DNA of 64,000 nucleotides, taken from positions 62,001 through 126,000 of the forward strand of contig NZ_KB899092.1 in NCBI RefSeq assembly GCF_000378045.1, read 5' to 3'. The notes below the pieces were generated by a model, which did no database searches, had not been told where the DNA came from, and saw only the letters and a program-made list of their open reading frames with translations. Every line of letters starts with the position of its first letter. Position 1 is the first letter of the stretch. Origin of the DNA: Marinobacterium rhizophilum DSM 18822 (GTDB lineage Bacteria; Pseudomonadota; Gammaproteobacteria; Pseudomonadales; Balneatricaceae). Both the position numbers and the translations under genes were made by a program. This document shows, piece after piece, positions 38,163-47,153 of the stretch.

Positions 38163-38339
38163 CTAGGATGCCAGCTCCTGCCACAATTTTTCATCATTCT
38201 GGTACTCAGCGGCCATTCGATTGACGCCAATGTCTCGCAGAGTATGGTGATCTAGCTGTTGCAGTCTTGGGTGATCGGCAGGCGTCTTGCGTTGCTGCAG
38301 TTCTCCCATTTTCCGGATCAGCTGCTTGATAATGCTCAT
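38163..38339 (-). CDS. DUF1127-like small protein
   Basis: 58 residues, MSIIKQLIRKMGELQQRKT...HHTLRDIGVNRMAAEY..., not too short to be real: GGAGG lies eight bases upstream of the ATG. The LRDIGVNR core is the DUF1127 signature (L-R-D-I-G-hydrophobic-x-R). Small Arg-rich DUF1127 proteins are known in proteobacteria as stress- or nutrient-linked regulators that can bind RNA, but function here is unproved. The upstream gap of about 170 bases holds no other gene. AGGAGCT/AGCTCCT forms an inverted repeat at its 3' end. Confidence 0.75.
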   Translation of the reverse strand: MSIIKQLIRKMGELQQRKTPADHPRLQQLDHHTLRDIGVNRMAAEYQNDEKLWQELAS

Positions 38340-38513
38340 CTGTTGTTCCTCCAGCGCTGGGGCGTAATACAGGGTCCGGGGCTAATCCTTGCCCTTGCAA
38401 TGCCGGGCGAAGTGTCGAGTCGTTGAGCGATACTGAGAATCATCACTCGTCTTAAGGCAGTTCATCCATTCGCTCAAGGCGACGGACCCGGTGGCACCTT
38501 GTCTGGCCCGTGC

Positions 38514-39461
38514 CTAGGCCGCCTGCTGGACGCTGTCAAAGGCGGCCAGAATGGGTTTCAGGGCCTGTTGGATTCTGTTCAGCTGGCTGTCGCAGGTTAG
38601 CTCTGCAAGTACCCTGGAAAAGCGGGGATGCTGCACACCCGAAACGATAAATTGCCACCGGTAGGCTTTTTGCAGGGTTGCCCGAATGCACGCCTGTTCG
38701 GTGGCGCTGCAGGTTTGAGCGGTATTGCGGCAGAAATAGTCGGCATCGCTGTCGGCCTGGGCACAGACAATATTGTCGACAGCGGCCACCAGGTCGATCA
38801 GGTCATCGACGGCCTGGTCCCGCTCTGCTTCACAAAGCCGTGCGTCTTCGCGTCGCCATTCGATCTCATCCATGATCGCGTGCTGTGATTCCTCTCGCCA
38901 GTGGTATAGGAATACGTCCTTGAAAAGTGGCGACATCTGCATGTCCGGTGCGATGCTTTGTTTGTAATGCAGCTGGGTGAACAACTCGATATGGCAGGTC
39001 AATGCCAGTACAGCCCAGGTTGATTTGCTGAGTACCGCCTCTGCAACCGCGTTGGGTTCGGGTGCGAAGCAGTAGCCCGCAGGCAGTGCAGCGGCGGCCA
39101 TCTGCTCAATGCGGCGGAAGAGTTCCTGGTGCTTGAGTTCTTCGTCGCTAAAGCGAACCAGGCCTTCGAGGGCAACCTGGTCATTCAGCAGGTAGTCGTG
39201 GCTCAGTTCGATGACCTTGGCGCAGATGAAGCGCTCGACCAGACCGAACACGTTGGCGTAGGTGCGTCCCTGGATCTGACTTAACAGCCGTTTATCGTCA
39301 TCAGTCAGAAAGTCCAGATCCTGTATGCAGGAGAGGCCATCAGGCAGAAATTTGCGGTCGGCATCGAGCACGCGGCCCCGGATCAGATCCTGCTCGATCT
39401 CCCAGCGCATGCGTTTCGAAGCATCAATGCAGCGGGCATACTGTTCGGTACGGGTGTTCAT
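38514..39461 (-). CDS. Ferritin-like diiron protein, oxygenase-like
   Basis: 315 residues, mainly helical. Likely diiron ligands are spread over four helices: E76 in VERFICAKVIE, E108 and H111 in EELKH, E159 in HIELFTQLHY, and E191 with H194 in EESQH. This two-fold E...ExxH pattern matches ferritin-like oxygenases such as the AurF-like or fatty-acid desaturase-like groups. No reductase or substrate gene is adjacent. There is a good GAGGACC ribosome binding site. It stands alone between DUF1127 and the histidine kinase gene. Confidence 0.75.
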   Translation of the reverse strand: MNTRTEQYARCIDASKRMRWEIEQDLIRGRVLDADRKFLPDGLSCIQDLDFLTDDDKRLLSQIQGRTYANVFGLVERFICAKVIELSHDYLLNDQVALEGLVRFSDEELKHQELFRRIEQMAAAALPAGYCFAPEPNAVAEAVLSKSTWAVLALTCHIELFTQLHYKQSIAPDMQMSPLFKDVFLYHWREESQHAIMDEIEWRREDARLCEAERDQAVDDLIDLVAAVDNIVCAQADSDADYFCRNTAQTCSATEQACIRATLQKAYRWQFIVSGVQHPRFSRVLAELTCDSQLNRIQQALKPILAAFDSVQQAA

Positions 39462-39591
39462 GTTAGCGGTCCTCGTCTTGTTGTTTTACTGACGGTATCC
39501 AGACTAACGGGCGGAGGTATTCAGACGATGTCTGTAGTGTTTATCTTTGTAACTGTTTTGTAGTGGCGGGGATGGAAGTGTTTCTGGTGGA

Positions 39592-41679
39592 TCAGGGCGC
39601 TAAAAGCTCGCTCAGGGTCTGGCGCAGGCGGTCTGTGTCGACCGGCTTGCGAAAGAACGCGTGTATGCCGGCCTGGCGCAGGGCTGCATCATCGGTATCT
39701 TTGGCGAATCCACTATAGAGAATCATTGGCAGATCGGGCCGCAGGGCCCGTATTTCACGGGCCAGGTCGATACCCGTCATGTCCGGCATGGTCTGGTCTG
39801 TAATGACTATATCGAACTCTTCGGCACGGCTGTTCATCAGCGTCAGCGCGTCCGGACCGCTATAGCAGATACTGACCTGCAGACCCCAGGTGCTGAGCAG
39901 GTCTGCCATGAATTCGGCCACCGTGGCTTCGTCATCCACCAGCAGCACATGCCCGCGCATTTTGGTTTTCTGTTGCGCTTTTTCGACATTGGCAGTGTCA
40001 TCCGGCAGGCGGTACTGGCAGGGCGGCAGCAGAATATGGAAATTTGCGCCTGCCTGGGGGGCTGTATTGACCAGTATGTGGCCGTGATGCTCGTGCACAA
40101 TGCCATGTATCATGGCCAATCCCATGCCACTTCCCTGGCCTGCAGTCTTGGTTGAATAAAAGGGCTCAAAAATGCGCTCCAGGGTTTGGGCATCCATTCC
40201 GGAGCCCGTATCGGCGACCTGCAGCTCAATATAGTCACCCGCCAGCGTGGCATGGCAGGAAGCGCAGATCTGATCCTGAACCTGCAGGCTGCCCAGTGAT
40301 ACATGGATTTCGCCGCAGCCGTTAAGGGCATCACGGGCGTTGATACACAGGTTCATCAGGATTTGTTCGATCTGCATCGGGTCCGCGAGTACGGCAGGCA
40401 GGCGCGCGCCCAGCTGTTCGGTGAGCTGAATGCCTGGCGGCAGAATGGCGTCCATCATGCGCAGGCCGTCATAAACCGGGTCGGACAGCTGGATTGGGCG
40501 TCGTTGTCCCTGCTGTCCTCGGCTGAAGGTGAGCAATTGCTGAATCTGGTGACTTGCCCGCTGATTGGCCGCATGGATTCGATCCAGGTAGCGGAGCATG
40601 ACGGGATCCTTGTAACCCGCGGCCTGTTCCTGGGCGAGTACGATATAGCCCATCACGGTGGTGAGAATGTTATTGAAATCATGGGCGATTCCGCCGGTGA
40701 GTTGGCCGATGGCCTGCATCTTTTGCGCCTGGCGTAACTGCGACTGCAGTCGTTTTTCCGTTGCAACGGCCTGTACGCGGTCCCGAATATCACGCAGGTA
40801 ACCGATAAAAATCGTTTCGTCGCCTTCGTCACGGGCGACCTCTATGGTGAGTTCGACAGGGATTTCCTCGCCGTTGGCGGCAAGTGCGGGTACCTCCACC
40901 CGGCGTCCGAGATAGTCGCCTTTCCCGCAGGAAAGAAAGCGGGCCAAACCGGCTTTGTGTCCGTCCCGAAAGCGTGCTGGGATCAGCATATCAGCCAGGG
41001 GCTTGCCAATCACCGCGCTCTTCCTATAGCCAAAACAGGCCTCTGCGGAAGGGTTTAGATCGATAATGTTACCGTTGCTGTCCATGCTGATGATCGAGTC
41101 GAGCGCGGCTTCGAATATGGTTCGATAACGAATTTCAGACCGCTTGTGCGCGCTGGTGTACTGCTGGCGTTCCAGTTCCAGTGCCGCGCGAGTGGAGAAA
41201 ATACGCAACACCGGCTGAATCATATCCTCGTCCTGCAGTGGCCTGTCATTCATGACGGCCATTAGCCCGAGGGTGTTGCCCTGTGAATCGAACAGGGGAA
41301 TGGCGGCATAGCTTTCGATGCCAAGTTCGACCAGGTGGGGGTCGGGAAAAAGTTGGCGCATGTTGCGGGGGAAGTAGCGATATTGCAGGCCGATGACTTG
41401 TTCGCAGGGGGTACCGACCAGGTCATACTCATAGCTGTCGACGAACCGGCCAAGGCTGTATGCAGCGATGACCTGGACACGACGGGTATCGCCAGGCAGC
41501 AAGGTGCCGATGAGGGCATGCTGCACACCGAGTGCGAGCGTCATGCGTCGCACCAGTTGCTTGAAGATATCGCCGCCTGCCTGGCAGGTGACGGCTTCGG
41601 CCGCCTGAAACAAAGCCTCGCGCAGGCGCTGTTCTTCAATGGAGTGTTTCATGACGGCATCCGCATTCGGCGTTTCCAT
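39592..41679 (-). CDS. Hybrid sensor histidine kinase (GAF-PAS-HisKA-HATPase-REC)
   Basis: 695 residues, soluble (no membrane segment). A GAF domain spans residues about 25-170, PAS about 185-305 ([15 protein letters not shown]), then HisKA with the phospho-acceptor H333 in GGIAHDFNN. The HATPase follows with [10 protein letters not shown] and DTGSGMD. A C-terminal receiver has VLLVDDE and ITDQTMPD with the phospho-aspartate near residue 625. The ATG at 41652 is an alternative start. It lies 84 bases behind the OmpR-type regulator on the same strand, so the pair probably works as one system. The signal is cytoplasmic and unknown. Confidence 0.9.
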   Translation of the reverse strand: METPNADAVMKHSIEEQRLREALFQAAEAVTCQAGGDIFKQLVRRMTLALGVQHALIGTLLPGDTRRVQVIAAYSLGRFVDSYEYDLVGTPCEQVIGLQYRYFPRNMRQLFPDPHLVELGIESYAAIPLFDSQGNTLGLMAVMNDRPLQDEDMIQPVLRIFSTRAALELERQQYTSAHKRSEIRYRTIFEAALDSIISMDSNGNIIDLNPSAEACFGYRKSAVIGKPLADMLIPARFRDGHKAGLARFLSCGKGDYLGRRVEVPALAANGEEIPVELTIEVARDEGDETIFIGYLRDIRDRVQAVATEKRLQSQLRQAQKMQAIGQLTGGIAHDFNNILTTVMGYIVLAQEQAAGYKDPVMLRYLDRIHAANQRASHQIQQLLTFSRGQQGQRRPIQLSDPVYDGLRMMDAILPPGIQLTEQLGARLPAVLADPMQIEQILMNLCINARDALNGCGEIHVSLGSLQVQDQICASCHATLAGDYIELQVADTGSGMDAQTLERIFEPFYSTKTAGQGSGMGLAMIHGIVHEHHGHILVNTAPQAGANFHILLPPCQYRLPDDTANVEKAQQKTKMRGHVLLVDDEATVAEFMADLLSTWGLQVSICYSGPDALTLMNSRAEEFDIVITDQTMPDMTGIDLAREIRALRPDLPMILYSGFAKDTDDAALRQAGIHAFFRKPVDTDRLRQTLSELLAP

Positions 41680-41763
41680 AGGCTGCAGTGTATCAGCCGG
41701 TCGGCGGAGAGATGGCGTTATGAGACCGATTGCAACAATTGATACAAGATAGAAACAAAGGCT

Positions 41764-42492
41764 TTATTCAGTGGTGGGTATGAACATGTAGCCGCTGCCG
41801 CGCACGGTACGAATGCAGCGGGGGCGTTCCGGGTCGGATTCTATCTTGCGCCGTAACCGGGCTATGCGAATGTCGATGCTGCGATCGTTCGGATCCCAGT
41901 CGCGATTCTGGGTGAGATTGAGAATCTGGTCTCGGCTCAGAACGCGATTGGGCCGGTCGATCAGAATCTGGAGCAGTTCGAACTCCATCTGTGTCAGTGC
42001 CAGTTCCTCATCACCCGGCCCGAACAACTGCTGTGACAACAGGTCCAGCGTACAGCGGCCCACCCGGACCCTCTGTGACGGCTCGGCGCCGGTATTCGGG
42101 GTCGTGACTGGAAGTTTCTCATAGCGGCGCGCCACGCTTCGAACCCGGGCCAGTAATTCGCGCGGATCAAAAGGTTTGGCTAGGTAGTCGTCGGCACCGA
42201 TTTCAAGGCCGACGATACGGTCCACGGCTTCGCCGGCGGCTGAAATGATGATGATGCCGATATCCAGGTGTTCGCGAATGTAACGGGCCAGCGAAAGCCC
42301 GTCTTCTCCCGGCATGCTGATATCGAGCAGGACTACCGAGGGCTTCTGTTGCGCCAGCAATGTGCGAGCAGCGGCCGCATTCTCGGCCTCAAGTATTCCG
42401 TACCCCTGCAGCTTGAGGTAATCGCTGATCATTTCGCGAATCGCGGCATCATCGTCGATCACTAGTACCGAGTGTTCGCTCTCTGTGATCAT
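41764..42492 (-). CDS. OmpR-family response regulator
   Basis: 242 residues from the ATG at 42492 (GGGGAG upstream); the frame open to 42660 is not coding. The receiver has the acidic triad D13-D15, the phosphorylation site D57 in VVLLDISMPGEDG, and a Lys in AKPFDPREL. The C-terminal winged helix shows RDWDPNDRSIDIRIARLRRK and VRGSGYMF. It follows the small secreted-protein gene by only 31 bases and precedes the hybrid kinase. It is likely phosphorylated by that kinase or by its receiver relay. Confidence 0.92.
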   Translation of the reverse strand: MITESEHSVLVIDDDAAIREMISDYLKLQGYGILEAENAAAARTLLAQQKPSVVLLDISMPGEDGLSLARYIREHLDIGIIIISAAGEAVDRIVGLEIGADDYLAKPFDPRELLARVRSVARRYEKLPVTTPNTGAEPSQRVRVGRCTLDLLSQQLFGPGDEELALTQMEFELLQILIDRPNRVLSRDQILNLTQNRDWDPNDRSIDIRIARLRRKIESDPERPRCIRTVRGSGYMFIPTTE

Positions 42493-42523
42493 GTAAAGCT
42501 CCCCAGAGATGCTTGCGACGCCT

Positions 42524-43066
42524 TTACTCGGGTAGGCGATGTAACCGGGCGGTGACTTCCTTGCTGATCTTTCCATCCAGTATTCGTGTGTAGGCCAGAT
42601 CCATATCGCCATCGTCGCGCAGTGTGCGGTCGTAGGTTTGCATGTCGTAAGAGCCCTCATTGGTAATCATCAAGGCATATACAGTGAGTGTCTTGTTGTG
42701 AATGCGGGCCCAGACGAAGGGATCCCCGGCCAGTGGATCCAGGGGAATATGCTTGCCAAAAACATTCATGCGCATGGCCGAGGCGTAGACGGCGCCACGG
42801 CGCGTCTTTCGAAACAGGATGCGGTAGGTGTGTTCCTTGAGCGTCAGGTCGTCCCGTTTTACCCGCGTGCCCCAAGACACTTCGAAGTTATCGTCTTTGG
42901 GTTCTATCCCGACCGTCAGCTGTCTGAGGTCGGCTTCGCCACTGACCTGAGCATCCGCAGTACCGGCGTAATGACCGTAAAATGCCTCTATTTCCAGATC
43001 CTCGGCATACAGCGGGCCTGCCAGGAACAACAGTGACAAGGTCAGCAGAGAAATTAGTTGGCGCAT
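42524..43066 (-). CDS. Secreted protein of unknown function
   Basis: 180 residues from the ATG at 43066; an ATG four codons upstream (43078) is also possible. A signal peptide is clear (MRQLISLLTLSLLFLAGPLYAED). The mature part is beta-rich, with repeated short hydrophobic strands, RILFRKTRRGAVYA and WARIHNKTLTVYAL. No known family comes to mind; a lipocalin- or beta-barrel-like periplasmic fold is possible. It is 31 bases upstream of the response regulator, so it may be sensed by, or a target of, that system. Confidence 0.75.
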   Translation of the reverse strand: MRQLISLLTLSLLFLAGPLYAEDLEIEAFYGHYAGTADAQVSGEADLRQLTVGIEPKDDNFEVSWGTRVKRDDLTLKEHTYRILFRKTRRGAVYASAMRMNVFGKHIPLDPLAGDPFVWARIHNKTLTVYALMITNEGSYDMQTYDRTLRDDGDMDLAYTRILDGKISKEVTARLHRLPE

Positions 43067-43192
43067 ACGGTGTTCCATTCAGTGTAGTGTTCTTTTATGC
43101 AGGGTAGCAGACGGTGTTTGTCTATGAGCGCTGCCCCCATGAATCCTGTTGCAGTGTCTTTAATTTGGCAAGTATAGCGTTCTGTAGAAAAA

Positions 43193-45796
43193 TTACAGAT
43201 TACTGCTGGTCAGGCTAGGCACGGTATCGTTTTCGATATTGCGTAACTCGTCCAGGACAATTTCGTACTCGGCATCGAAAAGCCCGCCCGGCGGAATTTC
43301 CTGATCGAGGTAGATAAGGGTCAGTTCCGGCAGGCGTGCCTGAATGCGACCGAGTACAGTTGATCGTTCTTCAAGGCTCATGGCGGTGAGGGCTTCGTGC
43401 ATGACCAGTACCCTTGGGTGTTTGACGATAGCGCGCAGCAACTGGATGCGCTGGCGTGCGATCAGGGGCAAGCTGCCACCTCGGATGCCGACCTGGGTGA
43501 AACCTGCCAGTACCATAACCATGGACTCGGCGTCTTGATCCTGCATGGCGGTATCAATAAGCTGCTGCAGCTGGTGCAGCTCAGCAGGATCAGTGCCGAC
43601 CACCTTGCCGAACAGGACATTTTCTCGCACGGTCAGGCCCGCACTGATGCGATCCTCGCTAAAGTGATCAAAACTGCTGCACAACGGACAGTCGGTCCGC
43701 GCCATGACGACCTGTCGTGCGGCGAGCAGCTTTTCGGTCAGCGCCTCGTCCAGCAAGTCGGCGCCGTGCTGAAGCGGCACGATGCGCAGAAACAGCTCCA
43801 GTAGCAAGACACGGTCCTCGGCACTGCGCGCGGGATCCCCACGCTCCAGTTCACTGATCCGGCGGCGAAAGTCCGCTGTGTCGAACTCGCTGAAGGTGTC
43901 CGGCAGTGGATCAAGCGGGCCGGCCTCCACCATCACTTCACCCAGTCGGTTGGCCATGCGACGGCCGCACTCCAGCGCCTGGCTGGTCAGTTCGAACTGT
44001 TCGAGCAGGGGTTCCATCAGGGGGTGTGCAGCCATTGATGCCGGATCGCTGATGGGCGGGCGGGGGATGCCGAAGCCCAGGTTCTGCGCGACTGACAGGC
44101 CGCAGTTGTAATGCTGTGGATCAAATCGCTCGATAAGGTGCTCGAGGCCGGATTCGGGTACCTGTTGCAGTAACTGTTGGCGAACCCGGAGCAGTCCGTC
44201 CGACAGTTCCTTGGGGCGTTCCGCGGGGTTGTATTTCTGGTTCATGCCGACGTCGTAGATGAGTTCGTCCGCTCCCACGACTTTCAGGCCTTCATAAAGC
44301 CAGTGCCGCATGTCTTCCCAGTTTTCCGCGTGGGCCAGGGCAAAGTCGGTCCAGATGCCGTCGAAGCGGTCGGTACTGTTGCCTGAGGCCTTAGCTTCGT
44401 AGATTTCCCAGCGCCGCTGGCTGTCGATCTGCTCGGGTGACTCTATCGGTGGCTTGAGCCGCATGCTGTAGTTGATGTTCTGCAGCATGTTGCCCGAAAA
44501 CAGGAAGGCGTCGGGGCCGACATAGGTCAGCTCACGTGCCAGCAGATCGGAGGGCAGGTCCTGCAAGTCGACTTTGCCAAACATCAGATGGCCGGTGAGT
44601 GGTGGATTGATCCGGATCAGGGTCCGCGCCAGTGCGCGCAGGCGGGAAGGGTCCTGGCAGCGTATGGCCACGCTGCTGCCGGCAGGCAGCTGAAGGTTGA
44701 TGTTGCGTACCAGGCGATTGCCAATATCGCTGCCCACCGACACTTTTTCCAGGCGGATGTTGTTATCCAGATGGGTCGGGCTGTTGTCACTGGTGGGCAC
44801 AATGGGCATGAGATCCTGGGACTGGAACTGCTCCAGAATCTGCTCGTATTTGATCAGGGAATCCTGGTACTGCTGGTAGTAATCCAGCAGTTCCTTCCAG
44901 GGAGCGGCAAGGTCCTTGTGAGCCGCAACTGCGGCGACCAGCGCCCCTATAGTCAGGTCGCCGCGAATGGCCAATACACCGCCGATGGAATAGAACATCA
45001 ACGGGGTCAGTTGGTTAATGAGGTTATTGATGAACTTCATGAAAAACTTTTTCTTGTAGATGTCGAGCCGTATGCGAAACAGTTCGCCCAGAATCTTGGA
45101 AAATTCGGCCAGATGATAGGGGCGGGTGCCATGAAGGCGTATCTCCATCATGCCGTCGACACTTTCGCCAATGCGCTGGGAAAAATGACGCACCGTCCTT
45201 ACCCGTTCCTTTTTAAGCAGATTAATTTTGCGCTGTAGTCTCGGGATGATGACGATCTGCAATGGAATCAGAAGGATGGAGGCGAAGCCCAGGATCGGGT
45301 CCTGCATGAACATGAACAGCAGGATGGTCAGCATGGTGCCACCCTGAAAGGCCGGCAGTGCAATGCTGTCGCCGATGAAACCCGCCAGCGGTTCGGTTTC
45401 GGCTGTTACGGTCGAGATCAGTTCGCCCTGGCTGACCATCTGGAAGCGCCGTGGCTGAAAGCGCAGAATGCGCTCTACCAGCTGGTAGCGCAGGCGCCGC
45501 ACCAGGCGCTCACCCACAATGCCCTTGTAGGTGTTGATATACATTTTCACCAGACCGTTGATCAGGATCAATGTCAGCAGCAATGCGCACAGGCCCAGCA
45601 GGTAGTACATCGGTTCAAGGGTGATATCGAAGAACTGCTTCAGGTTGGCAGCATCACCGATCGCATCGTTGATGATGATTTTGGGCAGTTCCAGCGAGAC
45701 GTAAAGCAATGGAAAGGAACAAAAAGTCATCAAGAGCAGACGGATCTGCTGTGGCAGGCTGTAGCGCAGAATAAATCGGACAATGGACTTGTCCAT
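43193..45796 (-). CDS. ABC exporter-like protein with degenerate, split nucleotide-binding domain
   Basis: 867 residues from the ATG at 45796, after GGAGATC. The first 330 residues form a six-helix ABC exporter membrane domain. The nucleotide-binding domain then begins, but every catalytic motif is lost. Walker A is GSSVAIRCQDPSRL (373-386), with no GxGKS. The Q-loop is VGPD (426-429). The signature LSGGQ is LPLIA (near 776). Walker B is LVMHE with His for Asp (797-801). The switch His is absent near 832. Residues 447-717 form an inserted domain containing CPLC at 703-706. It is one half-transporter without an obvious partner. It may be a non-hydrolysing scaffold or regulator. Confidence 0.85.
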   Translation of the reverse strand: MDKSIVRFILRYSLPQQIRLLLMTFCSFPLLYVSLELPKIIINDAIGDAANLKQFFDITLEPMYYLLGLCALLLTLILINGLVKMYINTYKGIVGERLVRRLRYQLVERILRFQPRRFQMVSQGELISTVTAETEPLAGFIGDSIALPAFQGGTMLTILLFMFMQDPILGFASILLIPLQIVIIPRLQRKINLLKKERVRTVRHFSQRIGESVDGMMEIRLHGTRPYHLAEFSKILGELFRIRLDIYKKKFFMKFINNLINQLTPLMFYSIGGVLAIRGDLTIGALVAAVAAHKDLAAPWKELLDYYQQYQDSLIKYEQILEQFQSQDLMPIVPTSDNSPTHLDNNIRLEKVSVGSDIGNRLVRNINLQLPAGSSVAIRCQDPSRLRALARTLIRINPPLTGHLMFGKVDLQDLPSDLLARELTYVGPDAFLFSGNMLQNINYSMRLKPPIESPEQIDSQRRWEIYEAKASGNSTDRFDGIWTDFALAHAENWEDMRHWLYEGLKVVGADELIYDVGMNQKYNPAERPKELSDGLLRVRQQLLQQVPESGLEHLIERFDPQHYNCGLSVAQNLGFGIPRPPISDPASMAAHPLMEPLLEQFELTSQALECGRRMANRLGEVMVEAGPLDPLPDTFSEFDTADFRRRISELERGDPARSAEDRVLLLELFLRIVPLQHGADLLDEALTEKLLAARQVVMARTDCPLCSSFDHFSEDRISAGLTVRENVLFGKVVGTDPAELHQLQQLIDTAMQDQDAESMVMVLAGFTQVGIRGGSLPLIARQRIQLLRAIVKHPRVLVMHEALTAMSLEERSTVLGRIQARLPELTLIYLDQEIPPGGLFDAEYEIVLDELRNIENDTVPSLTSSNL

Positions 45797-45990
45797 AGGT
45801 TGATCTCCGAGCCTGAACAAATGTCCCCTGGCACGACCCATCGTCCAGCGGTACAGAAAAGCTACACGCAGCGGCGCGCAGGTTAATTTTGCTGCTATGC
45901 AACAAACATATCTTAATAGTGTAGCCTCGTGCAGGGAAAGTATTCTGTCCTCAGCCGGAACATTTTTTAACGAACCTGCGTGTGCAAAGT

Positions 45991-46917
45991 TCAGGTTACG
46001 TCTTGGCCTGGCAATTGGATCAGGGCATGACTGGCCCAGGGATGCTGCTGCAGTTCGGTGTGCAAATGATCAAGGAACAGGCGTGTTTTGGGATTAAGGT
46101 GCTGTCGGCTGGGGTAAAGCGCAGTGAGTCCGATACTGGGGACAGGGTAGTGCTGCAGAACCGGCACCAGGTTCCCCGCATCAACCTGGGGCTGGGCGAA
46201 AAAACAGGGCAGCCTGGCGATTCCAAAGCCGCGCTGGGCCATGTAGCGCATGAACGTCAGGCTGTTGGTGCGAAGGGGGGTTTCCATCTGCAGGCTATGG
46301 CTTTGGTCCCAGTTGCCAAAATGGAGCGGATCGGAACGGTGCAGCAGACCGATATAGCGATGATGTTGCAGGTCGTGCGGGCTGACCAGTGCTGGATGCT
46401 GGCTGAGGTAGTCGGGCGCGGCGTAAAGTCCGCGCGCAACCTGAGCCACGGGCTGTGCGATAAGGCTTGAATCTTCCAGCGCCCCGACCCGAATGGCGAT
46501 GTCGACGCCTTCTTCCACCATGTCGATGACCCTGGAGGTCAGTTCCACCTCCATTTGGATCTTGGGGTATTGCTGCATAAAGCTGGACAGAGCGTCATCG
46601 AGCATGGCCAGTGCCAGTTCCGTGGGCATGGTGAGCTTAAGGCGACCCTGAGGCTCTGGCTGATTGACACTTAAGCCATGGCGAGCGTCTTCCAGTTTGC
46701 AAATCAGTGGGCGACAGCGCTCAAACAGTTCCTCACCGTCGGGGGTGAGGTGCAGCTTGCGGGTCGTGCGTTGCAGCAGGCGAATACCGAGTTCGTCCTC
46801 GAGCTGCGAAATGCGCCGGCTCAGGGTGGATTTCTGTGTTCCCAGGCGCTCGGCAGCGGCGGTAAAGCTGTTGGCTTCCACCACGCGAACGAAATAGCGC
46901 AGATTATCGAGATTCAT
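45991..46917 (-). CDS. LysR-family transcriptional regulator
   Basis: 308 residues. The N-terminal helix-turn-helix is YFVRVVEANSFTAAAERLGTQKSTLSRRISQLE, with the usual LysR layout and a substrate-binding domain after residue 90. The profile resembles the LTTR group next to quinone or oxidoreductase genes, but no clear target flanks it. It lies alone between the ABC-like gene and the SufS-SufE gene, all on the minus strand, with a 236-base gap upstream. Confidence 0.9.
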   Translation of the reverse strand: MNLDNLRYFVRVVEANSFTAAAERLGTQKSTLSRRISQLEDELGIRLLQRTTRKLHLTPDGEELFERCRPLICKLEDARHGLSVNQPEPQGRLKLTMPTELALAMLDDALSSFMQQYPKIQMEVELTSRVIDMVEEGVDIAIRVGALEDSSLIAQPVAQVARGLYAAPDYLSQHPALVSPHDLQHHRYIGLLHRSDPLHFGNWDQSHSLQMETPLRTNSLTFMRYMAQRGFGIARLPCFFAQPQVDAGNLVPVLQHYPVPSIGLTALYPSRQHLNPKTRLFLDHLHTELQQHPWASHALIQLPGQDVT

Positions 46918-47153
46918 GAGGGGGCCCAGGCAACGATTGGTGCAGTATTATCATGTTATTTGCAACAATGGCCAAGCACTGCGCGCGAGTACATCATCAA
47001 CCGTCTCGCCACGGCGCGGCCGCAGCGATGCATGCGGGAAGCAAATCACGCGCAGGCCCGAAGGGCCGAACGTATTTTCTTTTGTGCAGAGAGGCGTTGG
47101 GTGAGTCGGCAGTGTGGGCTCAGGTAAGGTGTTGTTTTGATCGCAATCTGCGC

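Noticed and set aside
37934-38230. 98-codon minus-strand frame, possible DUF1127 relative
   Set aside because: It overlaps the DUF1127-like gene's 3' end, lacks a ribosome binding site, and the resemblance of LRTLGELPSGLL to the family is too weak.
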